A stretch of DNA of 64,000 nt from JACRLW01 sp046349595. GTDB taxonomy: Bacteria > Planctomycetota > UBA1135 > UBA2386. Under the pieces are notes generated by a model that worked only from the letters and a program-made list of their open reading frames with translations, was not told where the DNA came from and searched no databases. The position numbers were made by a program, and so were the translations under genes. Below, one piece after another: positions 42,061 through 51,238 of this stretch; position 1 is the first letter of the stretch; every line of letters starts with the position of its first letter. The stretch covers positions 930,001 to 994,000 of the forward strand of contig JAXMCA010000001.1 of the NCBI GenBank assembly GCA_046349595.1, given 5' to 3'.

Positions 42061-44070
42061 ATGTCCGAAGCGATGCAGCGAGCCGAGACCTTCCAACTCG
42101 TCGTCCACCGGGCGGGGGCGGCCGAGACCCACCAATTCGACGTCGACGCCGTCGTCATCGGCCGTTCGCGCGAGTGCGGGCTGGTGCTCACCGACCGCCT
42201 GGTGTCGCGTCGCCACTGCCGCATCGAGCGTCGGGCCGACGGCTTCGTGCTCGTCGACGAGGGCGCGCAGAACCCGGTCAAGCTGCGCGGCATGCCGGTC
42301 AAGGAGGCCGAGCTGCGTGCCGGCGACCGCTTCGCGATCGGCGGCTGCGAGATCGAATTGGTCGTGCCTGACGATCGCCCCTCGCTGGACGACACGCATC
42401 TCGTCGAGGACCGCCAGACCGCGCGTGACCTGACCGCCTTCATCGAGGTCGCACGTGCGCTCAACGACGAGCGCGACCTCTCGCGTCTGCTGACGCGCAT
42501 CGTCGACGCGGCGATCCAGCTCAGCGGGGCGGAGCGCGGCTTCCTGATCGTCGGGCAGGGCGAGGCGTCGACCGTGGAGGTGGCGCGCAACTTCGCGCAG
42601 GAAGAGGTCAACACCCCCGAGTTCAAGATCTCGCGCACGGTCGCCGCGCGGGTGCGCGAGTCCGGCGTGCCGGAGCTGACCACCAACGCCCAGGAGGACG
42701 CACGCTTCCGCGGGCTCGCCTCGGTCGCCGACCTGAGGCTGCGTTCGGTGCTGTGCATCCCGATGCGCATCCGCGGCAGCGTGGAAGGCGTGCTCTACGT
42801 CGACAACCGGCTGCAGAACCACGTGTTCGAGGAGCGCGAGAAGCGTCTGCTGCTGTCGCTCGCCGACCACGCCGGCGTCGCGATCCACAATGCGCGCACG
42901 CTCCGCGAGCTGGAGGGCAAGCAGGCCGAGCTCGAACGCGCCCTGCACCGCATCTCTCAGCTCAACGCGCAGCTCGAAGGCCGTCTGCAGGAGCAGGCGG
43001 CGACCATCGACGACATGCGCCAGCAGCTCGACGAGTCGAGCAAGGGACTGAAGTTCGCGCACGACTACCGCGCGATCGTCGGCAACAGCCGGCGCATGCA
43101 CGAGGTGTTCCGCCTGCTCGACAAGTTCATCCCGGCCGACGAGCCCGTGCTGATCCTTGGCGAGTCGGGGACCGGCAAGGAGCTGGTCGCGCGCGCGATC
43201 CACAAGCTCGGGCCGCGCAAGGACGGCTCCTTCGTCTCCGAGAACTGCGGGGCGATGCCCGAGGCACTGCTCGAGAGCGAGCTGTTCGGCTACGAGAAGG
43301 GCGCGTTCACCGGTGCGACCAGCGCGCGCAAGGGCCTGCTGGTCGCGGCGTCCGGCGGCGTTCTGTTCCTCGACGAGATCGGCGAGATGCACGTCGACCT
43401 GCAGAAGAAGCTGCTGCGCGTGCTGCAGGAGGGGGAGGTGCGACCGCTGGGGGCACGTGACACCGTCAAGGTCGACGTGCGCCTCGTCACCGCCACCAAC
43501 CGCAACCTCGAGGAGATGGTGCGCGACGGCGAGTTCCGCGAGGACCTCTACTACCGGCTCGCGGTGTTGCCGATCCAGCTCCCGCCGTTGCGCGAGCGAC
43601 GCGAGGACATCCCCGCCCTGGTCGAGCGCATCCTCTCCGAGCTGGCGCGCGAGGGACACACCAAGCGGACGCGCATCGGGCCGGAGGTGATGGATCGGCT
43701 GATCGCGCATCGCTGGCCCGGCAACGTGCGGGAACTGCAGAACGAGGTGCGGCGCGCCGCGATCGTCGCCGAGGGTGTCATCCAGCTCGACCACCTCAGC
43801 GAGCAGGTGCGCAACCCGAGGCAGCTCGATCCGATCGAGGACGCGCCCGGCGTGGTTCCTGCCGAGCGCGGCACGACCTTGCCCGACATGGTCAAGGAGC
43901 TCGAGGTCCGTGAGATTCGCAAGGCGATCCGGCTCTCGAACGGCAACAAGAGTCGCACCGCCGAGATGCTGGGTCTGTCGCGCTTCGCCCTGCAGCGCAA
44001 GATCGAGAAGTACGAGATGGAGCCCGCGGACGAGAGCGGTCGATCGACCGGCACCGACGATCCGTCATGA
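42061..44070 (+). CDS. Sigma-54-dependent activator with FHA and GAF domains
   Basis: A 669-residue regulator. An FHA domain at 10-105 (IGRSRECGLVLTDRLVSRRHC) binds phosphothreonine peptides; a GAF domain follows at about 127-280; a coiled coil at 285-335 (LNAQLEGRLQEQAATIDDMRQ region); then the AAA+ domain with Walker A GESGTGKELVAR (about 367), the sigma-54 contact loop GAFTGAT (about 416) and Walker B GGVLFLDEIGE; the C-terminus is a Fis-type helix-turn-helix (SRTAEMLGLSRFALQRKI). ATG 42061 or 42073 are near-equal start choices; upstream starts are less likely. Its stop overlaps the kinase ATG (ATGA). An FHA domain beside a Ser/Thr kinase suggests that the kinase controls this activator. 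Confidence 0.92.
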   Translation: MSEAMQRAETFQLVVHRAGAAETHQFDVDAVVIGRSRECGLVLTDRLVSRRHCRIERRADGFVLVDEGAQNPVKLRGMPVKEAELRAGDRFAIGGCEIELVVPDDRPSLDDTHLVEDRQTARDLTAFIEVARALNDERDLSRLLTRIVDAAIQLSGAERGFLIVGQGEASTVEVARNFAQEEVNTPEFKISRTVAARVRESGVPELTTNAQEDARFRGLASVADLRLRSVLCIPMRIRGSVEGVLYVDNRLQNHVFEEREKRLLLSLADHAGVAIHNARTLRELEGKQAELERALHRISQLNAQLEGRLQEQAATIDDMRQQLDESSKGLKFAHDYRAIVGNSRRMHEVFRLLDKFIPADEPVLILGESGTGKELVARAIHKLGPRKDGSFVSENCGAMPEALLESELFGYEKGAFTGATSARKGLLVAASGGVLFLDEIGEMHVDLQKKLLRVLQEGEVRPLGARDTVKVDVRLVTATNRNLEEMVRDGEFREDLYYRLAVLPIQLPPLRERREDIPALVERILSELAREGHTKRTRIGPEVMDRLIAHRWPGNVRELQNEVRRAAIVAEGVIQLDHLSEQVRNPRQLDPIEDAPGVVPAERGTTLPDMVKELEVREIRKAIRLSNGNKSRTAEMLGLSRFALQRKIEKYEMEPADESGRSTGTDDPS

Positions 44071-47000
44071 GCTTCGCCCAACCCTTCGCGAACTACGAGA
44101 TCCTCGCGCGGGTGGGAGCCGGCGCGATGGGGACGGTGTTCAAGGCGCGGCAGAAGCACCTCAATCGCATCGTCGCGCTGAAGGTCCTCAAGCCGGGGCT
44201 GGCGCGCGACGCGCGCTACGTCGAGCGCCTGGAGCGCGAGGCGCGCACGGTGGCGCGCCTCAATCATCCGAACATCGTCACCGCCTACGACCTCGGCCAC
44301 GAAGGCGGCTACCACTACTTCGTGATGGAGTTCGTCGAGGGCCGCTCGCTCCGCCAGCTCCTCGCCGAGTGGGGCGCCTTCCCCGAGAGCCAGGTGCTGC
44401 AGGTCGCCAACCAGATGGCGAGTGCCCTGGCGCACGCCTTCGAGTGCGGCGTCATCCATCGCGACGTGAAGCCGGCCAACATCCTGATCGACGGCGAAGG
44501 TCGCGCGAAACTGACCGACCTCGGACTGGCGCGGGCCGAGACCGACCTCGCGCTGACGCGCGACGGCGCCACGGTCGGAACACCGCAGTACATCAGCCCC
44601 GAGCAGGCGCGGAATCCGCACGACGCCGACATCCGCAGCGACCTCTATTCGCTGGGCGCGACGCTGTTCCACATGCTCACCGGCCAGCCGCCCTTCAAGG
44701 CGGATGCGATCGGCGAGCTGATCACCAAGGTGCTGCACGAGCGACCGCCGTCGGTCATCGACCTCGTGCCGGAGATCTCCGACGGCCTCAGCCTGATCGT
44801 GCGCAAGCTGCTGGCGAAGGACCCCGGCCTGCGCTACCAGACGCCCGCCGAGCTGATCGCGGACCTGCAGCGCATCGAACGCCGTGAGCGTCCGCACGTC
44901 GATCTCGCGCCGCTCGACGCGGAGACGTCGCCCGCGCGCTCGCCGCGGCGACGTCGCCAGGGCGCCGGCGTCGCCTGGATCGCGCTCGCCACGGCGACCT
45001 TTGGGCTGGTGCTCGGCTTCGTGGTCGGGCGGATGACGAGCGAGGGTCGACCCGGCGACGGCCGGGAAGGGATCGCCGAATCGCTGCTCCTGCTCCAGCC
45101 GGCGTCGGCGCGGTTCGCGCGACTCGCCCAGATCGCGAACGGTGCGCATCCGCCCCCGGTCGCCGAGGTCGAGGAACTCCGCAACCGATTGCTGAGCGAT
45201 CTCGACGGCCAACTGGGCGAGGAGCTGGATGCCGTCACCGGTCGGCGCAAGGCGGAGACCGAGGCGTGGTTCGGTGCCGGCGGCAGCTGGCTCGGCGCCG
45301 ATGCCTTCATCCGCGACGTGGTGGTCGCGCGCCTCGATGCGACCACCGGCTTCCGACCCGAGAACATCCCCGACCCGCGTCTCCGCTTGCGAGTGACGGA
45401 GCGACTGCTCGCCCTGCGCGACCATCTCGACGAGCTGTGCGTCGCGCGCGATCGCGCGCTGGAGAACGGCTTCGAACGGAGCATGCGCGAGGAAGCCCTG
45501 CCCGGGGCGCTCGCGGTGGCGAGATCGGGTCGACCCGATCGTGCCGAAGTCGAGTTCCGCGCGGTCTGCGAAGCGCGACTCGGGAGGCTGCTGCCGATCC
45601 CGCAGGCCCGCCTCGAACCGGCCTTGCGCCAACGGATCGACGAGATCCAGGGCAAGGGTGTCACCGACCTCGCGGTCGAGGTGGGCAGGATCCGCGGCGA
45701 ACTGGCGGCGCGCGGCCGCGAGCGGTTCGAGGTGCTGCGCGAGCGCTTCACGACGGTGGAGCGCGACGCGTCGTCCCAGGCTGCGGCGCCGTCCGTGCTG
45801 CTCGCGCAACTCGCCGACGTCGAGCGCGAGATCGAAGCGGTCGTCCCGGTGCGCGAGGCGCTGCGCGGCGATCCGCGCGACCCCTGGCCGGGCATCGACG
45901 AGTGGCTCGGCACGCACCGCGTCGAACTGCGCGCGCGCGCGGCGCTGTCGGTGACGCGAGCCTTCGAGCAGGCCCTGGATCTCGCCTTCGACGTGCTGCC
46001 CGATGGGGGTCCCGAGGTCGCGGCCCGGGCGCTCCTAGGCTTCGACGTCGCCGACGCCGAAGTCGGTCTGCGCGCGCGTCGGCATCTGGATTGGCTCCGC
46101 CGCGCCGCGGCGCTGCGCGACGACCTGTTCCGTGCCATTCTCGGCGATCGCGACGAGGTGCGCTTCCGCATCGACGGCACTCGCGGTCCGCAGGACCTCG
46201 TGCTCGCGCGAGGGCGCGACGGCCGTCTCGATCTGCATCGCGGCGATGGGCGGCCGGTGTCGTTCGGTGCGCTCGACGTCGAAGCCCTGCTCAGGCGCCC
46301 CGAGGTTCCCGTCGAGGTCCGCGAGCGACACGACGAGTCGACCGTTCTCTCGCGCGCGGTCTCGCTGGATCTGCAGGGGTCGCCGTCCAGTGCGGTTGCG
46401 ATGCTCGACGGTTCCGCGTTGATCCTGTTCCGCGCCGACTGCGCACCGCGCCTCAAGACCTTGCCCGTCGACATCGACGCCGCGGAGGCCGCGGCGCGGG
46501 CCGCCTTCGCGCAGATCGTCGCGTTGCGCGACAAGGACGACGCTCTCGCCGTGCGCGACGCCCTTGCGCGCTTCGGTGAGGAGCATGCCGGTTCGGCGAT
46601 CCTTCGGGGCAAGGCCGAGTACCTGCGGAGCCTGCAGGCCTGGGCGCAGCAGGGGGCGGCCCGCGCGGAACGTCGGCGCGACCTGCGTGCGAACCTGCCT
46701 GCGAGCCTGCGGGTGGAGATCGGCGACGACGACGTGGAGAGCGTCGCGGGCGAGTTCGGGAACCTGCCGCCGGAGTCCTTCACCGCGGGTTGGAGCCGTG
46801 ACCGCGGTGTCGCCGAATTCGTGCCGCCCGACGGTCCCTCGGGTTCGTCGCGTGCCGTGCACTTCCGTTCGCCCTTCGGACGCTCGGTGATGGACCAGGC
46901 GCTCGATCTCGAGGTCCGTTTCGCGAGTGCGGGTCGCGAACCGCGTGCAGTGATGGTCGAGATCGGCGGTGTCGCCGCGGTGGTGCTCGTGCTGCCCCAC

Positions 47001-47315
47001 GGTCAGGTCGCCGCGATCGTGCAGCCGGCGGCGGAGGTCGAGTGGAGCGCGCTCGGTGCGCGTCTCGCCGAGCCGGTGACCAGCGCCGCGCACGAACCGC
47101 CGCGCATCGTCGACGGCATCTGGCACCGGATCCGCGTCGTGCTGCGCCGCGAGGGCGGAGCCGTGGTGGCCGCCGTCGAACTCGACGGCCAGGACCGTGT
47201 CCCGCTGTGTCGTCAGGTGGTGCCGCCGGCCGTCGAGGGCGAGCCATCGATCGCGGTGCGATCCTCGCAGTCGATCGCGCTGCGCGAGTTCGTCGTCGTG
47301 CACCGTCGGGACTGA
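44067..47315 (+). CDS. Membrane Ser/Thr protein kinase
   Basis: A 1082-residue Hanks-type kinase. The catalytic domain (8-275) has GAGAMGTVFKA, VALKVLKP, HRDVKPANILI, TDLGLARAE (DLG in place of DFG) and GTPQYISPEQA. After a basic stretch is one transmembrane helix (VAWIALATATFGLVLGFVV, about 301-323), so the following 750 residues should be outside the cytoplasmic membrane. That outer part is helical and charged, with a strand-rich end (about 890-1082) like a lectin/LamG-type fold, perhaps the sensor. The 4-bp overlap with the FHA-GAF activator indicates a kinase-regulator pair. Confidence 0.9.
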   Translation: MSFAQPFANYEILARVGAGAMGTVFKARQKHLNRIVALKVLKPGLARDARYVERLEREARTVARLNHPNIVTAYDLGHEGGYHYFVMEFVEGRSLRQLLAEWGAFPESQVLQVANQMASALAHAFECGVIHRDVKPANILIDGEGRAKLTDLGLARAETDLALTRDGATVGTPQYISPEQARNPHDADIRSDLYSLGATLFHMLTGQPPFKADAIGELITKVLHERPPSVIDLVPEISDGLSLIVRKLLAKDPGLRYQTPAELIADLQRIERRERPHVDLAPLDAETSPARSPRRRRQGAGVAWIALATATFGLVLGFVVGRMTSEGRPGDGREGIAESLLLLQPASARFARLAQIANGAHPPPVAEVEELRNRLLSDLDGQLGEELDAVTGRRKAETEAWFGAGGSWLGADAFIRDVVVARLDATTGFRPENIPDPRLRLRVTERLLALRDHLDELCVARDRALENGFERSMREEALPGALAVARSGRPDRAEVEFRAVCEARLGRLLPIPQARLEPALRQRIDEIQGKGVTDLAVEVGRIRGELAARGRERFEVLRERFTTVERDASSQAAAPSVLLAQLADVEREIEAVVPVREALRGDPRDPWPGIDEWLGTHRVELRARAALSVTRAFEQALDLAFDVLPDGGPEVAARALLGFDVADAEVGLRARRHLDWLRRAAALRDDLFRAILGDRDEVRFRIDGTRGPQDLVLARGRDGRLDLHRGDGRPVSFGALDVEALLRRPEVPVEVRERHDESTVLSRAVSLDLQGSPSSAVAMLDGSALILFRADCAPRLKTLPVDIDAAEAAARAAFAQIVALRDKDDALAVRDALARFGEEHAGSAILRGKAEYLRSLQAWAQQGAARAERRRDLRANLPASLRVEIGDDDVESVAGEFGNLPPESFTAGWSRDRGVAEFVPPDGPSGSSRAVHFRSPFGRSVMDQALDLEVRFASAGREPRAVMVEIGGVAAVVLVLPHGQVAAIVQPAAEVEWSALGARLAEPVTSAAHEPPRIVDGIWHRIRVVLRREGGAVVAAVELDGQDRVPLCRQVVPPAVEGEPSIAVRSSQSIALREFVVVHRRD

Positions 47316-47337
47316 TCGCGCGCGACGACGCGCACCT

Positions 47338-48837
47338 TCAGCGCCCCGGCGCGGCGAGCGCCTCGGTCCCGATGCCGGTCTCGAGCAGGTGTCGCGTCGT
47401 GTCGTTGCGGCGGACGGCGGCGACCTCGGCGGCCGAACGCGCGTCGGGTGCGTGCTCGGCGGCGAGCAGCGCGAGCGCGCCGCAATCCTCGCTCACGGCG
47501 ACCCGGGCGACGGTGCCGGAGCCGACCACGTCGAGCAGACGGCGCGCGAGCCCTTCGGCGCGCGCGCGGTCGGCGCCGGCGAGTTGCCCGAAACAGCGTG
47601 CGACGACCCGCAGGCCGGCGATCGGATCGCCGCAGGCGATGGAGTCCGCGACCAGATGATCGAGGACCTCCGGGTCGAAGGGACCACGGTCGAGTCGATC
47701 GACGGCGTGCACGAAGGCCTCGCGGCGATGGCCTGCGGCCCGCGCGCGCTCGTCGTCGGCGATCGCCGACGACGGGATGCCTTGCACCCGCAGACGCGTC
47801 GCCCAGGCTTCGGCGCCGACCAGGTCGCCGGCGGCGAAGAGCTGCGCGGCGCGGCCTGCGATGGTCGCGGGATCCGGTCGCAACTCACCGCGGTCGGCGA
47901 GTTCCGCGATGCGCGCGCGCGCGGCGAGACGGAGCCGCGCGTCACCCGGCCCTTCGGCCAGGGTCGTCAGCCCGGTCTCGACCGGCTCGTTCGGGTGGGG
48001 GAATCGCGCGAGTCGCTCGTCGACGCGGGCGAGCAGCAGCGCATAGGCGGGCGCATTCCGGGCTGCATCGCGTGCGCAGTTCGCCGCTGCCCGACCTGCG
48101 GCCACGTCACCCTGCCGCACGCGCGCGGCGGCGAGGGCGCTCCACAGCGGCGCCTCGAGTTCGGTGACCCCGCAGCCCCTGTCGGGACGGAGACCGCACA
48201 GGATGCGATTGGCGCGCGCCGCAGCGGCTGGTGCATCGCCGGCAGCGAAGGCCGAATCGATGTCGCGCATCTGGTCGAGGAGGGCGCAGGTCGACGCCAC
48301 GCGGTCGATCCAGGCGCGATCGACGGCGCGTCCGGCCACGATCAGCTCCACGCGGCAGCCGTCACGGAGAGCGCGGACGGTGCACTCGAGATGGCCGTCG
48401 CGACCGGGCGCCCTGGTCTCCGACGCGGCGGCCTGGAAGACCGGGCTGCACAGAGTGGTCCGTTCACCCTGCAGGAGTCGATGCGCGGGCGGTGCGAGGC
48501 GCCCGTTGCTGGCGAAGCTGGCCTGATCCCCGACCATCGCGAGTTCGAGGGCGAAGTCGCCGTCACCCAGCGCGCGGACCGGCACGCTGCTGCGGACCGG
48601 CATCGGGTCGGCGCCGGGCCAGCGGTCGAGCGCGAGCCGACCGATGGACCACGCAACGAGTTCCGCCGGTGCGGCGACGGTCGAAGCGAAGCCGACACCG
48701 TCACCCGGCGCGAACACGCCGCAGCCTGGCAGGGCGAGCAGGGTCAGCAGTGCGAGATGGCGTTTCCTCGCCTTGGTCCTCGGTCCGGGTTCCACGGGGT
48801 GTCGCGAACGGGTCGTCGGACTCTCCCGTCGTCGCAC
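47338..48837 (-). CDS. Probable lipoprotein with helical repeats
   Basis: A 499-residue protein beginning with GTG (48837, or GTG 48795). A basic region and hydrophobic stretch end in the lipobox-like LALPGCG at about residue 39, pointing to a lipid-anchored protein. The middle is strand-rich (FALELAMVGDQASF) and the second half is Ala/Arg-rich and helical (for example LWSALAAARVRQGDVAAGRAAANCARDAARN), resembling tetratricopeptide-like repeats. No enzyme motif is found. It is convergent with the kinase gene, 23 bp apart, and shares its strand with the JAMM gene. Confidence 0.65.
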   Translation of the reverse strand: MRRRESPTTRSRHPVEPGPRTKARKRHLALLTLLALPGCGVFAPGDGVGFASTVAAPAELVAWSIGRLALDRWPGADPMPVRSSVPVRALGDGDFALELAMVGDQASFASNGRLAPPAHRLLQGERTTLCSPVFQAAASETRAPGRDGHLECTVRALRDGCRVELIVAGRAVDRAWIDRVASTCALLDQMRDIDSAFAAGDAPAAAARANRILCGLRPDRGCGVTELEAPLWSALAAARVRQGDVAAGRAAANCARDAARNAPAYALLLARVDERLARFPHPNEPVETGLTTLAEGPGDARLRLAARARIAELADRGELRPDPATIAGRAAQLFAAGDLVGAEAWATRLRVQGIPSSAIADDERARAAGHRREAFVHAVDRLDRGPFDPEVLDHLVADSIACGDPIAGLRVVARCFGQLAGADRARAEGLARRLLDVVGSGTVARVAVSEDCGALALLAAEHAPDARSAAEVAAVRRNDTTRHLLETGIGTEALAAPGR

Positions 48838-48885
48838 CGCACGTCGGTCTTGAGGGGTTGCGCTGTGAGGGTGTCGAGATCGCCG

Positions 48886-49302
48886 TCACAACGGATCCCG
48901 CATCGGGACGAACGTCGCAGGCGACAGCGGGCGGCCTCTTGCGTCGAATCGTCCGAGCTCGAAGCCGGCGGAGGTCGGCGCACCGATCCAGGTCTCGAGG
49001 CCGCTCCAGGCCGCGGCTCGATCGGCGGGGCTCGGTCGCGCGGGCCCCACTGGATGCGAATGGAACAGGGCGAGGACCTGGAAGCCGCGACGGCGGAGTG
49101 CGTGCTCGATGCGGGCGAACTCCAGCGGTTCGACCTGGAAGTGTCGCTGCGGATCGTCCGCGAGGTTGCGCAGCGGCACGGCGATGCAGCGCCGCGGTGA
49201 GCAGAGCACCAGCGCCACGGCTTCGCGCGGATGCGTGCGTGCCGCGAGGGTGCGCAGTTGGTGCAGCAGGGCGGGGGATGGCGCGGAGCCGACGGCCGGC
49301 AT
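48886..49302 (-). CDS. JAMM/MPN-domain metalloprotease
   Basis: A 138-residue single-domain protein with the JAMM zinc motif: Glu in PREAVALVLC (about 25-34) and HSHPVGPARPSPAD (about 80-94), the H-x-H-P...S-x-x-D signature. Bacterial JAMM proteins of this size act on ubiquitin-like or cysteine-carrier proteins, or in mobilising sulfur. No E1-like, E2-like or ubiquitin-like gene lies beside it, so a defence role is not supported. The adjacent divergent PLP enzyme of sulfur amino-acid metabolism makes a cysteine-related role conceivable, by proximity only. Confidence 0.85.
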   Translation of the reverse strand: MPAVGSAPSPALLHQLRTLAARTHPREAVALVLCSPRRCIAVPLRNLADDPQRHFQVEPLEFARIEHALRRRGFQVLALFHSHPVGPARPSPADRAAAWSGLETWIGAPTSAGFELGRFDARGRPLSPATFVPMRDPL

Positions 49303-49366
49303 CGTCGTCGCATGCTCGCCGCGCCGGGCGATCGTGTCACGCGACCGTGGCGCTACGCTCCCGCCG

Positions 49367-50551
49367 ATGGATCGCCCCTACGGCACCCCGCGTGCTCATG
49401 CCGCACGCCGCGGCCCACTCTCGCCCGATCTGTCCCGCGCGACGAGCCACGCCTTCGCCGACGCCGAGAGCATCCGCGCGCATGGCGAGCGACGGGTGCA
49501 CGGACCCTTCTATCCGCGCTATGGCCATGCCAACGCCTGGGCCTTCGAGGCCTTCGTCGCCGAACTCGAGGGTGCGGAGGGCGCCGTCTCCTTCGCCAGC
49601 GGCATGGCGGCGATGTCGGCGGCGATCCTCGGACTGAGCAGCTCCGGCGATCGTGTCGTCGCGGCGCATCAGGTCTACGGTGGGACCGCGGGCTTGCTGC
49701 GGCACGAGCTGCCGCGCTTCGGGATCGGCGTCGATCGATTCGATGCGCTCGATGCCGGCTCGCTCGCGAGCGTCCTCGACCGACCCGCCCGACTGTGCGT
49801 GGTCGAGACGCCGGTCAATCCGACGCTGCGCCTGTGCGACCTGGCCGCGATCGCGTCGATCTGCCGGGCTCGCAAGGTCGCCCTGCTCGTCGACGGCACC
49901 TTCGCGCCGCCGCCGATCCAACGCGCCCTCGCACTCGGTGCCGATCTGGTGATGCACAGCGCGACCAAGTTCCTCGGCGGACACTCCGACACGCTCGCCG
50001 GCGTCGTCGCCGGTCGCCACGATCTGCTCGCGCCGATCGAGACCTTCCGCGCGCGGACCGGGGCGATCCTCTCGCCCGATACCGCATGGCTGCTGTGCCG
50101 TTCGGCCGAGACGCACGAGCTGAGGGTGCGGGCCCAGCAGGACGCCGCGGCCTTCATCGCGCGGGAGCTGGCGCAACGCGTGCGCCCGGGTGCTCCCCTG
50201 CAGGCCGTCGTGCACCCGCTGCTGCCCGGGCACCCCGACGCCGCGATCCGCGCCCGCCAGATGGACGGCGGAGGCGCGCTGCTCTCGCTCGTCGTCCGCG
50301 GCGGATTGGCCGCGGCGATGACGGCCTTCGACCGCTTCGAGGTCGTCGCTCGCGCGCCCTCGCTCGGTGGTGTCGAGACCAACGCGAGCCTGCCCGCGCA
50401 CACCACGCATGCGGCGCTGAGTCCCGCCGAACGCAAGGCGCTCGGCATCGACGACGGCCTGATCCGCATCTCGGTGGGTCTCGAGCCCCGTGAGCGGATC
50501 CTCGGCGACATCCTGCGCGCGGTCGGTGAAGGGCGCGGCGCAGTGGAATGA
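49367..50551 (+). CDS. PLP-dependent trans-sulfuration family enzyme
   Basis: A 394-residue enzyme of the Cys/Met metabolism PLP family (cystathionine gamma-synthase, gamma-lyase, methionine gamma-lyase). It has the N-terminal YPRYGHANAWAFEAF segment, VVAAHQVYGGTAGLL, VETPVNPTLRLCDL and the PLP lysine in MHSATKFLGGHSD (about 202). GVETNASLPAHTTHA near the end is the usual C-terminal signature. Which reaction it performs cannot be settled from motifs. ATG 49367 is chosen because the fold begins right after it and it sits 64 bp from the divergent JAMM gene. Confidence 0.9.
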   Translation: MDRPYGTPRAHAARRGPLSPDLSRATSHAFADAESIRAHGERRVHGPFYPRYGHANAWAFEAFVAELEGAEGAVSFASGMAAMSAAILGLSSSGDRVVAAHQVYGGTAGLLRHELPRFGIGVDRFDALDAGSLASVLDRPARLCVVETPVNPTLRLCDLAAIASICRARKVALLVDGTFAPPPIQRALALGADLVMHSATKFLGGHSDTLAGVVAGRHDLLAPIETFRARTGAILSPDTAWLLCRSAETHELRVRAQQDAAAFIARELAQRVRPGAPLQAVVHPLLPGHPDAAIRARQMDGGGALLSLVVRGGLAAAMTAFDRFEVVARAPSLGGVETNASLPAHTTHAALSPAERKALGIDDGLIRISVGLEPRERILGDILRAVGEGRGAVE

Positions 50552-50604
50552 GGCGCCGTCGGGCCTAAGATCCGCCGCCACTTCCTCTTCCAGGAGCGCT
50601 GACG

Positions 50605-51231
50605 ATGAATCTCCGCGGACTGACTCCACGCTTCGGCCTTCCCGCCGCCTTCCTGCTCGGCATGGCGAGCATGCTCGCCGGACCGCGGATTGGCGGCGCA
50701 GCCGGCCCCACGACGGTCGCGGTGGTCGACATCGACGCAGTGCTCCGCGCCTACGCGCCGGCCAAGGAGCAGCAGGCCGCCTTCGGTAAGGTGGTGGAGG
50801 GGATCAAGGCCGAACTCGACGGCCTGAAGGGGCAGGTCGAGAAGGCTGCTGCCGAGCTGCAGAATCTCGAGAAGGGCAGCGTCGACTACGCCAAGGCGGC
50901 GATCGATGCCGACGCCTGGCAAGGTCGCTACGGCAAGATGCAGGAGGTCTTCGAGAACGATCTCGGACGGCGTCGCGTCGAGCTGTCGGTCCACCTCTAC
51001 GAGGAGATCAACGCGGGCATCGCGGCCTTCGCCGCCGCCAAGCAGATCGACGTCGTGCTGCGCGCCCGCAATGCGCCGGCCAATGCTGCGATCAGCCAGC
51101 GCTTCGACCTCAACCAGGCGCGCGACGTTCTCTGGTTCGGCAATCAGGTCGACGTGACCAACGACGTGATCACCTTCCTCAAGGGTTGGACTCCGCCGGC
51201 GGCCGCCAACGCCTCGGCCGAGAAGCACTGA
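50605..51231 (+). CDS. skp: Skp/OmpH-family periplasmic chaperone
   Basis: A 208-residue exported protein. The N-terminal hydrophobic segment (GLPAAFLLGMASMLAGPRIGGA) is a signal peptide; the mature protein starts with the strand TVAVVDIDAVLRAYAP typical of OmpH/Skp. Residues 55-150 form long charged helices (KVVEGIKAELDGLKGQVEKA), the tentacle arms that hold outer-membrane proteins in the periplasm. VVLRARNAPANAAIS matches the family's late strand. It precedes lpxC-fabZ by 7 bp, the classic envelope gene order. A TAAGATCCGCC spacer and a GGAGCG ribosome site precede its ATG. Confidence 0.85.
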   Translation: MNLRGLTPRFGLPAAFLLGMASMLAGPRIGGAAGPTTVAVVDIDAVLRAYAPAKEQQAAFGKVVEGIKAELDGLKGQVEKAAAELQNLEKGSVDYAKAAIDADAWQGRYGKMQEVFENDLGRRRVELSVHLYEEINAGIAAFAAAKQIDVVLRARNAPANAAISQRFDLNQARDVLWFGNQVDVTNDVITFLKGWTPPAAANASAEKH

Positions 51232-51238
51232 GCAGCCG

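Noticed and set aside
48886..49302. JAMM protease as part of a ubiquitin-like antiphage operon.
   Set aside because: No E1, E2 or ubiquitin-like partner is adjacent; neighbours are a lipoprotein and a PLP enzyme.
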